From contig DASYEM010000022.1 of assembly GCA_036499025.1 (NCBI GenBank), forward strand, positions 1-62,808: a stretch of DNA of 62,808 nt, read 5' to 3'. Within the stretch, counting starts at the first letter, position 1, and each line of letters starts with the position of its first letter. The notes beneath the pieces are model-generated. The model was not told the DNA's origin. It did not search any database and saw only the letters and a program-made list of their open reading frames with translations. Positions 39,521 to 49,131 of this stretch are shown one piece after another. The DNA comes from Parvibaculum sp036499025 (GTDB taxonomy: Bacteria; Pseudomonadota; Alphaproteobacteria; Parvibaculales; Parvibaculaceae). The position numbers and the translations under genes are program-made.

Positions 39521-40282
39521 ATGATGTGGACGCCCGACCATAAGGCGACCGAGGCTGATGCGGCGAGTATTCCGCGTCACGTCGCCATCATCATGGACGG
39601 CAACCGTCGCTGGGCGGCCAAGCGTCATCTGCCGCGCCAGCTCGGCCATCGTCAGGGCGTCGAGGCGGTGCGCGTCATCACCCGCGCCGCAGGCGAAATG
39701 GGCATCCAGTATCTGACGCTTTACGGCTTCAGTTCCGAAAACTGGAACCGTCCGGCGGACGAGGTCAGCGACCTTATGGGTTTGCTGAAACTCTTCATCC
39801 GCCGCGACTTGGCGGAACTTCATCAGAACGGCGTTCAGGTCCGCATCATCGGCGACCGCGACGATCTTGAAGCGGACATCGTTTCTCTGATCGAGGAAGC
39901 CGAGACGCTGACCCGCGCCAATGATCGTCTGAAGCTCATCATCGCCTTTAACTATGGCGGCCAAAATGAGATCACCGCTGCCGTTCGCCGTATCGCGCGC
40001 GAAGTGAAAGCCGGTCGCGTCGATCCTGATGCAATCTCTCAGGAGACTGTGGCCGCTCATCTCGACACGGCAGGCGTGCCCGACCCCGACCTCATCATCC
40101 GCACGAGCGGCGAGAAGCGCCTGTCGAACTTCCTGCTTTGGCAAAGCGCCTATGCCGAACTCGTCTTCACCGACGTCTTCTGGCCGGACTTCACGCCCGA
40201 GCGCTTGAGGGAAGCGATTGCCGAATTCAATCTGCGCGATCGTCGCTTCGGCGCTGTCGCCGCGCCGATTGCAAAGTCCTGA
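39521..40282 (+). CDS. uppS: Isoprenyl transferase (undecaprenyl diphosphate synthase)
   Basis: Makes undecaprenyl diphosphate, the lipid carrier for peptidoglycan and O-antigen, from isopentenyl units. It is 253 residues with the cis-prenyltransferase signatures HVAIIMDGNRRWA, GHRQGVEAVR, TLYGFSSENWNRP and the C-terminal DLIIRTSGEKRLSNFLLWQ. Starts at GTG 39518, ATG 39521 and ATG 39524 are all possible; 39521 is a compromise on spacing. It is four bases from cdsA. Confidence 0.95.
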   Translation: MMWTPDHKATEADAASIPRHVAIIMDGNRRWAAKRHLPRQLGHRQGVEAVRVITRAAGEMGIQYLTLYGFSSENWNRPADEVSDLMGLLKLFIRRDLAELHQNGVQVRIIGDRDDLEADIVSLIEEAETLTRANDRLKLIIAFNYGGQNEITAAVRRIAREVKAGRVDPDAISQETVAAHLDTAGVPDPDLIIRTSGEKRLSNFLLWQSAYAELVFTDVFWPDFTPERLREAIAEFNLRDRRFGAVAAPIAKS

Positions 40283-40286
40283 TTGC

Positions 40287-41126
40287 ATGACAGACGCCGC
40301 CACGCCGACGAAGTCCGCCGAACTGCGAACCCGCATCCTTTCGGCGCTGGTGCTCGCGCCCGTCGCCCTTGGCCTCGCCTGGGTCGGCGGCTGGCCCTTT
40401 GCCGCGCTGCTTGCCGTCGCCGCCGTCGCCATGGCCTTCGAGCTGTCGGCGCTCTTGCCGGGCGACACGATGGCGGCCCGCATCATGCTCGCGGGCTTCG
40501 GCCTTATCGCTGTGTTTCTGACGGCTATCGGTGGTCCCTTCGTCGCGCTCCTCGCCGGCGCGGCGGGGCTGACCTTTGCAATCACGGTCGGCATCCTGCG
40601 CAGCGCGCCCGTCTGGCCGCCGCTTCTGGCGTACCCCTATCTGATCTTGCCGCTGGTGGCGCTGCTCTGGCTGCGCCTCGACCCGGCTTATGGGCGCGTT
40701 GCGATCTTCTGGTTGCTCTTCCTCGTTTGGGCGACGGACACCTTTGCCTATTTCGCCGGTCGCGCCATTGGCGGGCCCAAGCTCGCCCCGCGTCTGTCGC
40801 CCAAGAAGACCTGGGCCGGGCTCATCGGCGGCATGTTTGGCGCTGCCGTCGTCGGCGCCGTTGCCGCGATCTGGTTTAATCTTGGCTCACCGGCCTTGCT
40901 GGCGGCGGTCAGCGCCGGGCTAGCCGTGGTGGCCCAGGGTGGCGACATTCTCGAATCCGCATTGAAACGCCGCGCGGGCGTAAAGGATTCGGGTAAGCTC
41001 ATCCCCGGCCACGGTGGCATTCTCGATCGCGTCGATGGTCTGGTCACCGCGGCCGTGGCGGCGGTTGTGATCGCGTTGCTGCATGGAAGCCTGACCCCAG
41101 GCATGGGAGTGTTGGTTTGGCCCTGA
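40287..41126 (+). CDS. cdsA: Phosphatidate cytidylyltransferase
   Basis: Inner-membrane enzyme forming CDP-diacylglycerol from phosphatidic acid and CTP. It is 279 residues with about eight helices and the family signature near the C-terminus, SALKRRAGVKDSGKLIPGHG then GILDRVDG. ATG 40287 gives the normal N-terminus. It overlaps dxr by ten bases. Confidence 0.95.
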   Translation: MTDAATPTKSAELRTRILSALVLAPVALGLAWVGGWPFAALLAVAAVAMAFELSALLPGDTMAARIMLAGFGLIAVFLTAIGGPFVALLAGAAGLTFAITVGILRSAPVWPPLLAYPYLILPLVALLWLRLDPAYGRVAIFWLLFLVWATDTFAYFAGRAIGGPKLAPRLSPKKTWAGLIGGMFGAAVVGAVAAIWFNLGSPALLAAVSAGLAVVAQGGDILESALKRRAGVKDSGKLIPGHGGILDRVDGLVTAAVAAVVIALLHGSLTPGMGVLVWP

Positions 41127-42331
41127 CGGCAGAGTTGAGAAACGTGGAAACGCCCGAGCTTGCCGCCCGGCGCAGCGTCACTGTGCTCGGTTGCACGGGA
41201 TCCATCGGTGTTTCGACCCTCGATCTCATTGAGCGCGAACGGGAACGCTTCGATCTCGTCGCACTGACCGCCCACAAGAATGTCGCCAGCCTCATCGAGC
41301 AGGCGCGTCGTCTGCGCCCGCAATTCGCCGTCATCGGCGATCTGCTTCTCTACGACGAGTTGAAGGTCGGCCTTGAAGGCACCGGCATCGAAGTCGGCGC
41401 GGGCAGGGAAGCCGTCATCGAAGCGGCCCTGCGTCCAGCCGACTGGGTCATGGCGGGCATCGTCGGCACGGCGGGTCTCGCACCGACGCTCGCCGCCGTC
41501 CGGCGTGGCGCTTCCGTCGCGCTCGCCAACAAGGAATGCCTCGTCTCTGCCGGGTCGCTCTTCCTTGCCGAGGTCTCCCGCTCCGGCGCGACGCTTCTGC
41601 CGGTCGATAGCGAGCACAACGCAATCTTTCAGGTTCTCGAAGCCGACAAACTTCATGCGGTCGATCGCATCATTCTGACGGCGTCTGGCGGACCCTTCCG
41701 CACCTGGTCGCTCGACGAAATGGCCAAGGCCACGCCGAAGCAGGCCGTGGCTCATCCCAAGTGGGACATGGGCGCCAAGATCTCGGTCGATAGCGCGACC
41801 CTGATGAACAAGGGCCTGGAACTGATCGAGGCCCACTACCTTTTTCCGGTCGGCGAGCCGCGTATCGAGATCATCATCCACCCGGAATCGATCATCCACA
41901 GCATGGTCGGTTATGTGGATGGCTCCGTCCTCGCCCAGCTCGGCTCCCCGGACATGCGCACCCCGATTTCCTATGCGCTTGCCTGGCCGAACCGCATGCC
42001 GACGCCCTGCGCCCGGCTCAATCTGGCGGAAATTGGAAAGTTGACCTTCGAGGAGCCGGACCCGGTCCGTTTTCCGGCTCTTCGGCTTGCCCGCGAAGCC
42101 CTGAGGGCGGGCGGAGCGGCGCCGACGATTCTCAATGCTGCCAATGAAATCGCCGTTGCGGCCTTCCTCGGCGGCCATATCGGCTTCCTCGATATAGTTT
42201 CCATCGTCGAATCCGTGCTTTCCAAAACCAATTCGACCGGCCGCCCCCCGTCGGACCTCGAAGAGATTTACGAAATCGACCGAATTGCCCGGATTCAGGC
42301 TGAGGAACTGGTGCATTTGGCCAGCCGCTGA
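41117..42331 (+). CDS. dxr: 1-deoxy-D-xylulose-5-phosphate reductoisomerase
   Basis: Second step of the MEP isoprenoid pathway, NADPH-dependent; 404 residues. NADPH-binding VTVLGCTGSIG, VALANKECLV, and the metal/substrate residues in LPVDSEHNAIFQ and SGGPFRTWS, HPKWDMGAKISVDSATLMNK are all present. The start is TTG 41117 with GGGAG seven bases upstream, inside the end of cdsA; no in-frame ATG occurs before the conserved core. GTG 41144 is the alternative. Confidence 0.94.
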   Translation: MALTAELRNVETPELAARRSVTVLGCTGSIGVSTLDLIERERERFDLVALTAHKNVASLIEQARRLRPQFAVIGDLLLYDELKVGLEGTGIEVGAGREAVIEAALRPADWVMAGIVGTAGLAPTLAAVRRGASVALANKECLVSAGSLFLAEVSRSGATLLPVDSEHNAIFQVLEADKLHAVDRIILTASGGPFRTWSLDEMAKATPKQAVAHPKWDMGAKISVDSATLMNKGLELIEAHYLFPVGEPRIEIIIHPESIIHSMVGYVDGSVLAQLGSPDMRTPISYALAWPNRMPTPCARLNLAEIGKLTFEEPDPVRFPALRLAREALRAGGAAPTILNAANEIAVAAFLGGHIGFLDIVSIVESVLSKTNSTGRPPSDLEEIYEIDRIARIQAEELVHLASR

Positions 42332-42455
42332 CGTAGTCTCTCTCCCGGACGCGCCGTTCCTTAAGGGCGGCGTGGCGGGGGCTTCGTGGCGGTTTGGGCG
42401 ACTTGGGTATAAGTCGATGTCTCGCCGCGTGGCGTGAGATGGGATTTTAAGCGTG

Positions 42456-43598
42456 ATGAACCTGTTGACGGGGATCGGTGGTTTCGGAGTCTCTCTCTGG
42501 GGCTATTTGATTCCGTTCCTGTTCGTGCTGACCGTCGTCGTGTTTTTTCACGAGCTCGGCCATTTCCTCGTCGCCCGCTTGTGCGGCGTACGGGTCGATA
42601 CTTTCTCCATCGGTTTCGGTCACGAAATTATCGGACGCACCGATAAGCACGGAACGCGTTGGAAGCTCGGCTGGATCCCGCTGGGCGGCTACGTGAAATT
42701 CGAAGGCGATGACAGCGCCGCCAGCACGCCGGACCGCGCCCGTCTCTCGCAGGTGCCCGAAGATCAGCGCGACGGCCTTTTTCACTTCAAGCCGCTGCAC
42801 AAGCGCGCTGCGGTTGTCGCCGCCGGCCCCATAGCCAATTTCATTCTCGCGACCGTGATCTTCGCCGGCATCTTCACGATTGTCGGGCAGGGCACGGCGC
42901 TTGCCATCATCGAATCTGTCGTGCCCGGCAGCGCCGCCGAAGCGGCGGGCTTCAAACCCGATGATCGTGTCGTCTCGATCGAGGGCGCTGCCATCGACGG
43001 TTTTGAGGACATGATCCGCATCGTCAGCAGCAACCCTGGCGTGGCGCTGCATTTCGGCGTCATGCGCGGCGGCAAGGAAATCACGCTCATCGCGACGCCG
43101 AGCATCAAGGAAGCCAAAGATATCGTCGGCGGCACCGTGCGCATCGGTCAGATAGGCGTTCAGCGTAAGTCGGGCGAGGACAGCTATAAGGTCGTCAAGA
43201 CCAACCCGATAACCGGCCTCTGGGAGGGCGCGCGCCAGACATGGTTCGTCGTCTCCGGCACGATGCATTATCTCGGTGGCATGGTCACCGGCCGCGAAGA
43301 CACAAGCCAGCTCGGTGGCCCGCTGCGCATCGCCGAAGTCTCCGGCAAGGTGGCGGCGATCGGCTTTGTCGCTCTTCTCAACCTGGTGGCCGTTCTTTCA
43401 GTCAGCATCGGTCTGCTCAATCTCTTCCCGGTGCCGATGCTTGATGGCGGGCATCTTCTGTATTATGCGGTCGAGGCGGTCCAGGGTCGTCCGATGGGCG
43501 AACGGGCGCAGGAGTTCGGCTTCCGTGTCGGTCTTGCGCTGGTGATGATGTTGATGGTCTTTGCGACCTGGAATGACTTGGTGCATCTGTTTAGCTGA
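42456..43598 (+). CDS. rseP: Site-2 protease RseP (MmpA)
   Basis: Intramembrane zinc protease that releases membrane-tethered regulators; in Caulobacter the homologue MmpA degrades PodJ. It is 380 residues. The first helix contains HELGH at residues 32-36, a PDZ domain spans roughly 110-200 (VPGSAAEAAGFKPDDRVVSI), and the third-helix motif reads LFPVPMLDGGHLLYY. GTG 42453 is a possible start three bases earlier. It lies between dxr and bamA as usual. Confidence 0.95.
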   Translation: MNLLTGIGGFGVSLWGYLIPFLFVLTVVVFFHELGHFLVARLCGVRVDTFSIGFGHEIIGRTDKHGTRWKLGWIPLGGYVKFEGDDSAASTPDRARLSQVPEDQRDGLFHFKPLHKRAAVVAAGPIANFILATVIFAGIFTIVGQGTALAIIESVVPGSAAEAAGFKPDDRVVSIEGAAIDGFEDMIRIVSSNPGVALHFGVMRGGKEITLIATPSIKEAKDIVGGTVRIGQIGVQRKSGEDSYKVVKTNPITGLWEGARQTWFVVSGTMHYLGGMVTGREDTSQLGGPLRIAEVSGKVAAIGFVALLNLVAVLSVSIGLLNLFPVPMLDGGHLLYYAVEAVQGRPMGERAQEFGFRVGLALVMMLMVFATWNDLVHLFS

Positions 43599-43650
43599 TC
43601 CTCCGGGTGGCGGAGATCGGCTCGTTCCCCATTCACGGGGTTGGATAAAC

Positions 43651-46071
43651 ATGCGGCACCCGCGAAATGCGGGGCGCGGCGCGGTTGAGGATGGTGTGGG
43701 GATGGGGCGACTGGCCGGTTATTTGACCAGATTTGCAGGACTTTGCGGCATGGCCGCCTTGCTCCTCTCGGCAGGAACACTCGTGAGCCATCTCGCGGAT
43801 AGCGGCTCCATGGCCGCTATCGCCGCAGAGACGCCCGCTAGTCCCCAAGGTGCATCGTCAGCCGCCAAGGGTCCGGTCATTCGCAAGATCCTCGTCGAGG
43901 GCAACCAGCGTATCGAACGCGAGACGGTTCTCTCCTACATGGCGTTCCATGAGGGCGATGCTTACGATCCTTCTGTAATTGATGGATCGCTCAAAACCCT
44001 CTTTGCGACCGGCCTCTTTGCCGACATCGGCATCCGTCGCGACGGAGATCAACTCGTCATTTCTGTGGTCGAAAATCCGATCATCAATCGCGTCGCTTAT
44101 GAAGGCAATCACGCGATCAAGGAAGAAGACCTCAATAACGAAGTTCAGCTGAAGCCGCGCACGATTTATACGCGTGCGAAGGTTCAGGCTGACGTAACGC
44201 GTATCATTGAACTCTATCGCCGCGGTGGGCGCTTTGCCGCGACGGTCGAGCCGAAGGTCATCCGCCTGCCACAGAACCGCGTCGATCTCGTCTTTGAAAT
44301 CAACGAAGGTCCGAAGACGAAGATCGCGGCCATCAGCTTCCTTGGCAACAAGGAGTTCAGCGACGGCCAGCTGCGCGAAATTATTTCGACGAGCGAATCC
44401 GCCTGGTGGAAATTTCTCTCGTCGTCGGACAATTACGATCCAGATCGTCTGACATATGACCGCGAATTGCTGCGCCGGTTCTACCTGGCGAAAGGTTACG
44501 CGGATTTCCGCGTCGTCTCGGCGGTCGCCGATTTGAGCCGCGATGACAGCTCCTTCCACATCACTTTCACGGTTGAAGAAGGCGAGGTCTACAATTTCGG
44601 CAAGGTGGTCCTGAAGACCAACCTCGAGAAATTGAACAAAGCTGACCTGGAAGAGCTGATCAAGACGAAGTCCGGCGATACCTATAACGCAACCTTGATC
44701 GATAAAACGACGGATGCGTTGACGTTCGCGGCCGGCGCTCAAGGATATGCCTTTGCGCAAGTGCGCCCGCGCGTTTCTCGCAACCGTGAAAAACGCCTCA
44801 TCGACATGACCTATACAGTCAGCGAGGGGCCGCGAGTATATGTCGAGCGTATCAACATCAATGGCAACGTTCGCACATTGGATCGCGTTATTCGTCGGCA
44901 GATGAAGCTTGTTGAAGGCGATGCCTTCAACAAGGTGCTGCTCGATAAATCGGAAAAGAACATTCGCGGCCTGCAATATTTCAGCAAGGTCGATATCAGT
45001 CAGCAGCCGGGTTCCGCGCCCGATAAAACCATTGTCAATGTTGCCGTCCAGGAGCAATCGACCGGTTCGCTCTCGTTGAGCTTCGGCTTCTCGTCGGTGG
45101 ATAGTGCGATCATCGGCGTAGCCTTGAACGAGCAGAACTTCCTCGGTCGCGGTCTGCAAATCGGCACCAGTGTGTCGCTGTCCCGGCGTCAGCAATTGGT
45201 GCAGGTGCATTACACGGACCCTTATTTCCTGGATCGTGACCTTGTCGGCGGTATCGATCTCTTCGGCAGCGAAACCGATTATCAGGATGAAGCATCGTTC
45301 GACTCGCGCACAAAAGGTTTTGGCTTCCGCTTCGGCTTCCCGCTGTCGGACAACAGCCGCTTTCTGGCCCGTTACCAGTTGCGTCAGGAAGAGATTTTCA
45401 ACGTTGATCCATCGGCTTCTACTGTCGTCAAGGCCGCTGCCGGTCAGGAGACGAGATCGATTTTGGGTTACGATTATTATCTCGATAATCGTGATGATCC
45501 GGTCAATCCGAGGTCTGGGTGGGATCTTCTCTTCAGCCAGGATTTCGCGGGCTTGGGTGGCACCGTTACGTATCTCTCCACGCAGGTGCTAACGCACGCC
45601 TACCATGAGTTTGCCGAAGACTTTGTCGGCACCCAGAGATTTGACCTTGGTTACATCAAGGGCATCGGCGAAGAAGTTCGCCTGAACGATCGTTTCTTCA
45701 AAGGCGGCACTGATTTCCGTGGCTTCAAGTCGGGTGGTATCGGGCCTCGCGACTTGCTCACCGATGACGCCGTCGGCGCTGAAGCCTATGCCTTTGGTAC
45801 GACCGAAATGTCGTTCCCCAATGGCTTGCCGGAAGCGCTCGGGATCAGCACCAGCGTATTCGTGGACTACGGTTTCATCGGTAAGGCTTATACCGACCCC
45901 AGCCTGTTCGCGAACGTACAGGACAAGATGGCACCCCGCGTTTCGACGGGTCTTAGCCTCAATTGGAAATCGCCCTTCGGCCCTGTCCGTCTTGACTTCG
46001 CTCAAGTGCTCATCGACGAGCCCTATGATGAGCGCGAAGCCTTCCGCTTCAGCGCAGGCACCAGTTTCTAG
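43651..46071 (+). CDS. bamA: Outer membrane assembly factor BamA
   Basis: Core of the beta-barrel assembly machine. About 806 residues: signal sequence, five POTRA domains (about residues 70-450, the first starting IRKILVEGNQRIERET) and a C-terminal 16-strand barrel containing FGFRFGFPLS and FFKGGTDFRGFKSGGIGPR. The last residue is Phe, as expected of barrel proteins. ATG 43651 leaves 17 residues before the hydrophobic signal core; ATG 43702 would begin MGRLAGYLTRFAG and may be the true start. The periplasmic chaperone Skp follows. Confidence 0.95.
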   Translation: MRHPRNAGRGAVEDGVGMGRLAGYLTRFAGLCGMAALLLSAGTLVSHLADSGSMAAIAAETPASPQGASSAAKGPVIRKILVEGNQRIERETVLSYMAFHEGDAYDPSVIDGSLKTLFATGLFADIGIRRDGDQLVISVVENPIINRVAYEGNHAIKEEDLNNEVQLKPRTIYTRAKVQADVTRIIELYRRGGRFAATVEPKVIRLPQNRVDLVFEINEGPKTKIAAISFLGNKEFSDGQLREIISTSESAWWKFLSSSDNYDPDRLTYDRELLRRFYLAKGYADFRVVSAVADLSRDDSSFHITFTVEEGEVYNFGKVVLKTNLEKLNKADLEELIKTKSGDTYNATLIDKTTDALTFAAGAQGYAFAQVRPRVSRNREKRLIDMTYTVSEGPRVYVERININGNVRTLDRVIRRQMKLVEGDAFNKVLLDKSEKNIRGLQYFSKVDISQQPGSAPDKTIVNVAVQEQSTGSLSLSFGFSSVDSAIIGVALNEQNFLGRGLQIGTSVSLSRRQQLVQVHYTDPYFLDRDLVGGIDLFGSETDYQDEASFDSRTKGFGFRFGFPLSDNSRFLARYQLRQEEIFNVDPSASTVVKAAAGQETRSILGYDYYLDNRDDPVNPRSGWDLLFSQDFAGLGGTVTYLSTQVLTHAYHEFAEDFVGTQRFDLGYIKGIGEEVRLNDRFFKGGTDFRGFKSGGIGPRDLLTDDAVGAEAYAFGTTEMSFPNGLPEALGISTSVFVDYGFIGKAYTDPSLFANVQDKMAPRVSTGLSLNWKSPFGPVRLDFAQVLIDEPYDEREAFRFSAGTSF

Positions 46072-46115
46072 AGTTCAACCAGACGACTCCGAGAGTCAAA
46101 AAGGATATCGCTACC

Positions 46116-46688
46116 ATGAAGTTCCATCGTTCCGTTTCGCGCGTGCTGGCGGGTTTGGCTGTCACGTCGTTCGTTCTCGGCGCCTCCTTGACCGCCGCAA
46201 CCGCGGCGACGCCGACGGCGGTCATCGTCATCGTCAATTCTGAGCAGCTCTTCGGCCAGTCCAAGGTCGGCCAGAGCGTCCGCACACAGATTCAGGCGCA
46301 GGCGAAGAAGCTCCAGGCCGAGGGCAAGAAGACCGACGACGCTTTGAAGGTGGAAGCCAAGAAGCTTGGCGAACAGCGTTCGCTTCTCAGCGAAGCCGAT
46401 TTCAGCAAGAAGGTTCAGGCCTTCGAGCAGAAGCAGCAGGACGCGCAGCGTTCGCTTCAGCAAAAAGGCCAGGAATTGCAGGCCGGCAGCAACAAGGCGC
46501 GTAGCGAAATCGAAGCGGCCGTTCGCCCGATCTTCGCCGATGTCATGAAGGCGCATGGTGCCAACATTCTGCTCGACCAGTCGGTTGTGCTGGCTGGCGG
46601 CGTCGATCTCGACGTCACAGCCGAAGTGCTGAAGGCGCTCGATGCGAAGATCACGACCGTCACCGTCAAGCCGGTCGCGGTGAAGTAA
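46116..46688 (+). CDS. skp: Periplasmic chaperone Skp/OmpH
   Basis: Holds unfolded outer-membrane proteins on their way to BamA. It is 190 residues with a signal peptide ending SLTAATA and then the OmpH fold: a short strand VIVIVNSEQLF, a long coiled coil of Lys/Gln/Ala-rich helices (about residues 50-145) and a closing strand ILLDQSVVLAGG. It sits between bamA and lpxD as in most proteobacteria. Confidence 0.93.
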   Translation: MKFHRSVSRVLAGLAVTSFVLGASLTAATAATPTAVIVIVNSEQLFGQSKVGQSVRTQIQAQAKKLQAEGKKTDDALKVEAKKLGEQRSLLSEADFSKKVQAFEQKQQDAQRSLQQKGQELQAGSNKARSEIEAAVRPIFADVMKAHGANILLDQSVVLAGGVDLDVTAEVLKALDAKITTVTVKPVAVK

Positions 46689-46740
46689 TTACAGAGGAAA
46701 AGGCGGACGGGTTCAGCTCGCCTGCCGGTTGGTAACGGCA

Positions 46741-47811
46741 ATGGCTGATCCTCGTTTCTTCGCCAATAAAGGACCCTTCGCGCTGGGCGACATCGCCCGG
46801 CGCGTTGGGGCCGAACTCGCGCCCGGCACCGATGCCGGCCGCATGATCGAGGACATCGCCGCGCTCGACGCGGCCGGTCCTGCTCATCTCAGTTTTCTGG
46901 ATAATCCGAAATACATCGCCGCCTTCGAGACCACGGCGGCCGGCGCCTGCCTCGCACATCCGCGGTATCTCGACCGTGCGCCGAAAGGTCTGGCGCTTCT
47001 GCTGAGCAAGGAGCCTTACCGCGCCTATGCATTGGCAAGCCAGCTCTTCTACCCCGACGAAGTTCGCGGCAGCGATACTTTCGGCGAACCTGGCGCGATC
47101 CACCCCCGCGCCAATGTCCATCCAAGCGCGAAGCTTGGGCAGGGCGTCACCGTCGAGCCGGGCGCTTCCATCGGCGCCAACGCCGAGATCGGCAAGGGTA
47201 CGATTGTCGGCGTCAACGCCTCGGTCGGCAAAGGTTGCTCCGTCGGGCGCGATTGTTTTATCGGTCCGAACGTCACCGTCAGCCATGCGCATATCGGCGA
47301 TCGCGTCATTCTCCATCCTGGAGTATGCATCGGGCAGGATGGCTTCGGTTTTGCCATGGGCCTGCCGCGCCACGAGAAAGTGCCGCAGCTGGGCCGGGTC
47401 ATCATCCAGGACGACGTAGAGATCGGCGCCAATGCGACGGTGGATCGCGGCGCAGGCCCCGATACGATCATCGGCGAAGGCACCAAGATTGATAATCTCG
47501 TCCAGATCGGCCACAACGTCGTCACCGGACGACACTGCATCGTCGTCGCACAGACCGGCGTTTCCGGCAGCGCGAAGCTCGGCGATTTCGTCGTGCTGGC
47601 GGCGCAGGTCGGTGTGACCGGACATCTGACGATCAATTCCGGCGCGCAGATCGCCGCGCGCGGCGCCGTCGTTCACGATGTACCGCCGGGCGCGCGTTAT
47701 GGTGGCGTCCCGGCCAAGCCGGTGCGTGAATGGGCGAGGGAGCTTGCCGCCGTCAAAAATCTCGGTAAGCGCAAATCGGGCGCTGGATCGGATGAGACCG
47801 GTGGAGATTGA
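46741..47811 (+). CDS. lpxD: UDP-3-O-acylglucosamine N-acyltransferase
   Basis: Third step of lipid A synthesis; 356 residues. An N-terminal uridine-binding domain (to about residue 110) contains LSFLDNPKYIAAFE. Left-handed beta-helix hexapeptide repeats follow (GVTVEPGASIGANAEIGKG) with the catalytic histidine expected in IDNLVQIGHNV. The acceptor loop IGQDGFGFA is conserved. Start ATG 46741 lies 52 bases after skp. Confidence 0.96.
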   Translation: MADPRFFANKGPFALGDIARRVGAELAPGTDAGRMIEDIAALDAAGPAHLSFLDNPKYIAAFETTAAGACLAHPRYLDRAPKGLALLLSKEPYRAYALASQLFYPDEVRGSDTFGEPGAIHPRANVHPSAKLGQGVTVEPGASIGANAEIGKGTIVGVNASVGKGCSVGRDCFIGPNVTVSHAHIGDRVILHPGVCIGQDGFGFAMGLPRHEKVPQLGRVIIQDDVEIGANATVDRGAGPDTIIGEGTKIDNLVQIGHNVVTGRHCIVVAQTGVSGSAKLGDFVVLAAQVGVTGHLTINSGAQIAARGAVVHDVPPGARYGGVPAKPVREWARELAAVKNLGKRKSGAGSDETGGD

Positions 47812-47853
47812 GACGAAGCTGGCATTGCTAAACCTGCAAAAGAGGACCGGAAT

Positions 47854-48333
47854 ATGAGCGAGGCGGAAGCGGCAACCGAAAAGCTCGGAACGGCAGATAT
47901 CAAGCGCGTGATGGAGTTGCTCCCTCATCGCTATCCCATGCTGATGATCGATCGCATCATCGAGATGCGCGGCACCGAGAGCTGCATCGGCATCAAGAAT
48001 GTTTCGAACAACGAACCGTTCTTCCAGGGCCATTTCCCCGGCCATCCCGTCATGCCCGGCGTGCTGATCGTCGAAGCCATGGCGCAGACAGCAGGCGCGC
48101 TGGTTCTGAACGGTCTCGGCACGGGCGCCGAAGGTAAGATCGTCTATTTCATGTCGATCGACCGCGCCAAGTTCCGAAAGCCCGTCGTCCCGGGGGATGT
48201 CGTCTATGTCCATGTCGCCAAGATTCAAAATCGCGGCCCGGTGTGGAAGTTCAACGGCCAGGCGAAAGTCGATGGCATTGTTGTTGCCGAAGCCGACTTC
48301 GCGGCAATGATCATCGATCAGGCGTCGGCTTGA
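47854..48333 (+). CDS. fabZ: 3-hydroxyacyl-ACP dehydratase FabZ
   Basis: Dehydrates beta-hydroxyacyl-ACP in fatty-acid elongation; 159 residues of the hotdog fold. LLPHRYPMLMIDRI, NEPFFQGHFPGHPVMPGVL (catalytic His) and EAMAQTAG (catalytic Glu) are visible. Its place among the lpx genes links fatty-acid and lipid A supply. The stop shares one base with lpxA. Confidence 0.97.
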   Translation: MSEAEAATEKLGTADIKRVMELLPHRYPMLMIDRIIEMRGTESCIGIKNVSNNEPFFQGHFPGHPVMPGVLIVEAMAQTAGALVLNGLGTGAEGKIVYFMSIDRAKFRKPVVPGDVVYVHVAKIQNRGPVWKFNGQAKVDGIVVAEADFAAMIIDQASA

Positions 48334-49121
48334 TGGCGGATATTCACGCGACAGCCATCGTCGATCCGAAGGCGCAATTGGGAGCTGGCGTGAAGGTCGG
48401 TCCTTATTGTGTGATCGGGCCGGACGTGAAGCTGGGCGAAGACTCCCTCCTTCACTCCCACGTCGTCATCGACGGTCGAACGACCATTGGCCCGCGCGCG
48501 AAAATCCATCCTTTCGCATCGCTCGGCCAGCCGCCGCAGGACCTCAAATATCACGGCGAGGCCAGCTCGCTTGAAATCGGCGCGGACATCATGATCCGCG
48601 AATATGTGACCATGAACACCGGCACCGAAGGCGGCGGCATGGTGACGCGCGTCGGCGACAATTGCACGGTGCTCTCCAGCGTCCACATCGGCCATGACTG
48701 TCAGATCGGCAACGGCGTCATCCTGTCGAGCGGTGCGCTTCTCGCTGGCCATTGTCGCGTCGACGATCATGTGATCTTCGGCGGCGGCGCTGCCGTGCAT
48801 CAATTCGTGCGCGTTGGTCGCAATGCCTTCATCGGCGGCGCCAGCGCCGTTGAGAGCGACATCATTCCCTTCGGCCTCGTCGTCGGCAATCGCGCGAGCT
48901 TGATGGGCCTTAATCTCGTCGGTCTGAAGCGCCACGGTTTTACGCGTGAACGCATCAACGCGATGCGCGATGCCTATGGTCAGATATTCTCGTCTGACGG
49001 CACGATGCGCGACCGTGTCGCCGATGTCGCCGAGCGTTTCGCGGACAATACGGACGTCATGGAAATCGTGACCTTCATCCAATCCGCCAGCGACCGGCCG
49101 CTCTGCCTGCCGTCGCGCTAA
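48333..49121 (+). CDS. lpxA: UDP-N-acetylglucosamine acyltransferase
   Basis: First step of lipid A synthesis, a trimeric left-handed beta-helix enzyme of 262 residues. Hexapeptide repeats run from IHATAIVDPKAQLG, catalytic histidine lies in SSVHIGHDCQIGNG, and the C-terminal helical domain starts LNLVGLKRHGFTRE. ATG 48333 overlaps the fabZ stop (TGATG). Confidence 0.96.
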   Translation: MADIHATAIVDPKAQLGAGVKVGPYCVIGPDVKLGEDSLLHSHVVIDGRTTIGPRAKIHPFASLGQPPQDLKYHGEASSLEIGADIMIREYVTMNTGTEGGGMVTRVGDNCTVLSSVHIGHDCQIGNGVILSSGALLAGHCRVDDHVIFGGGAAVHQFVRVGRNAFIGGASAVESDIIPFGLVVGNRASLMGLNLVGLKRHGFTRERINAMRDAYGQIFSSDGTMRDRVADVAERFADNTDVMEIVTFIQSASDRPLCLPSR

Positions 49122-49131
49122 TTTTTTCGCC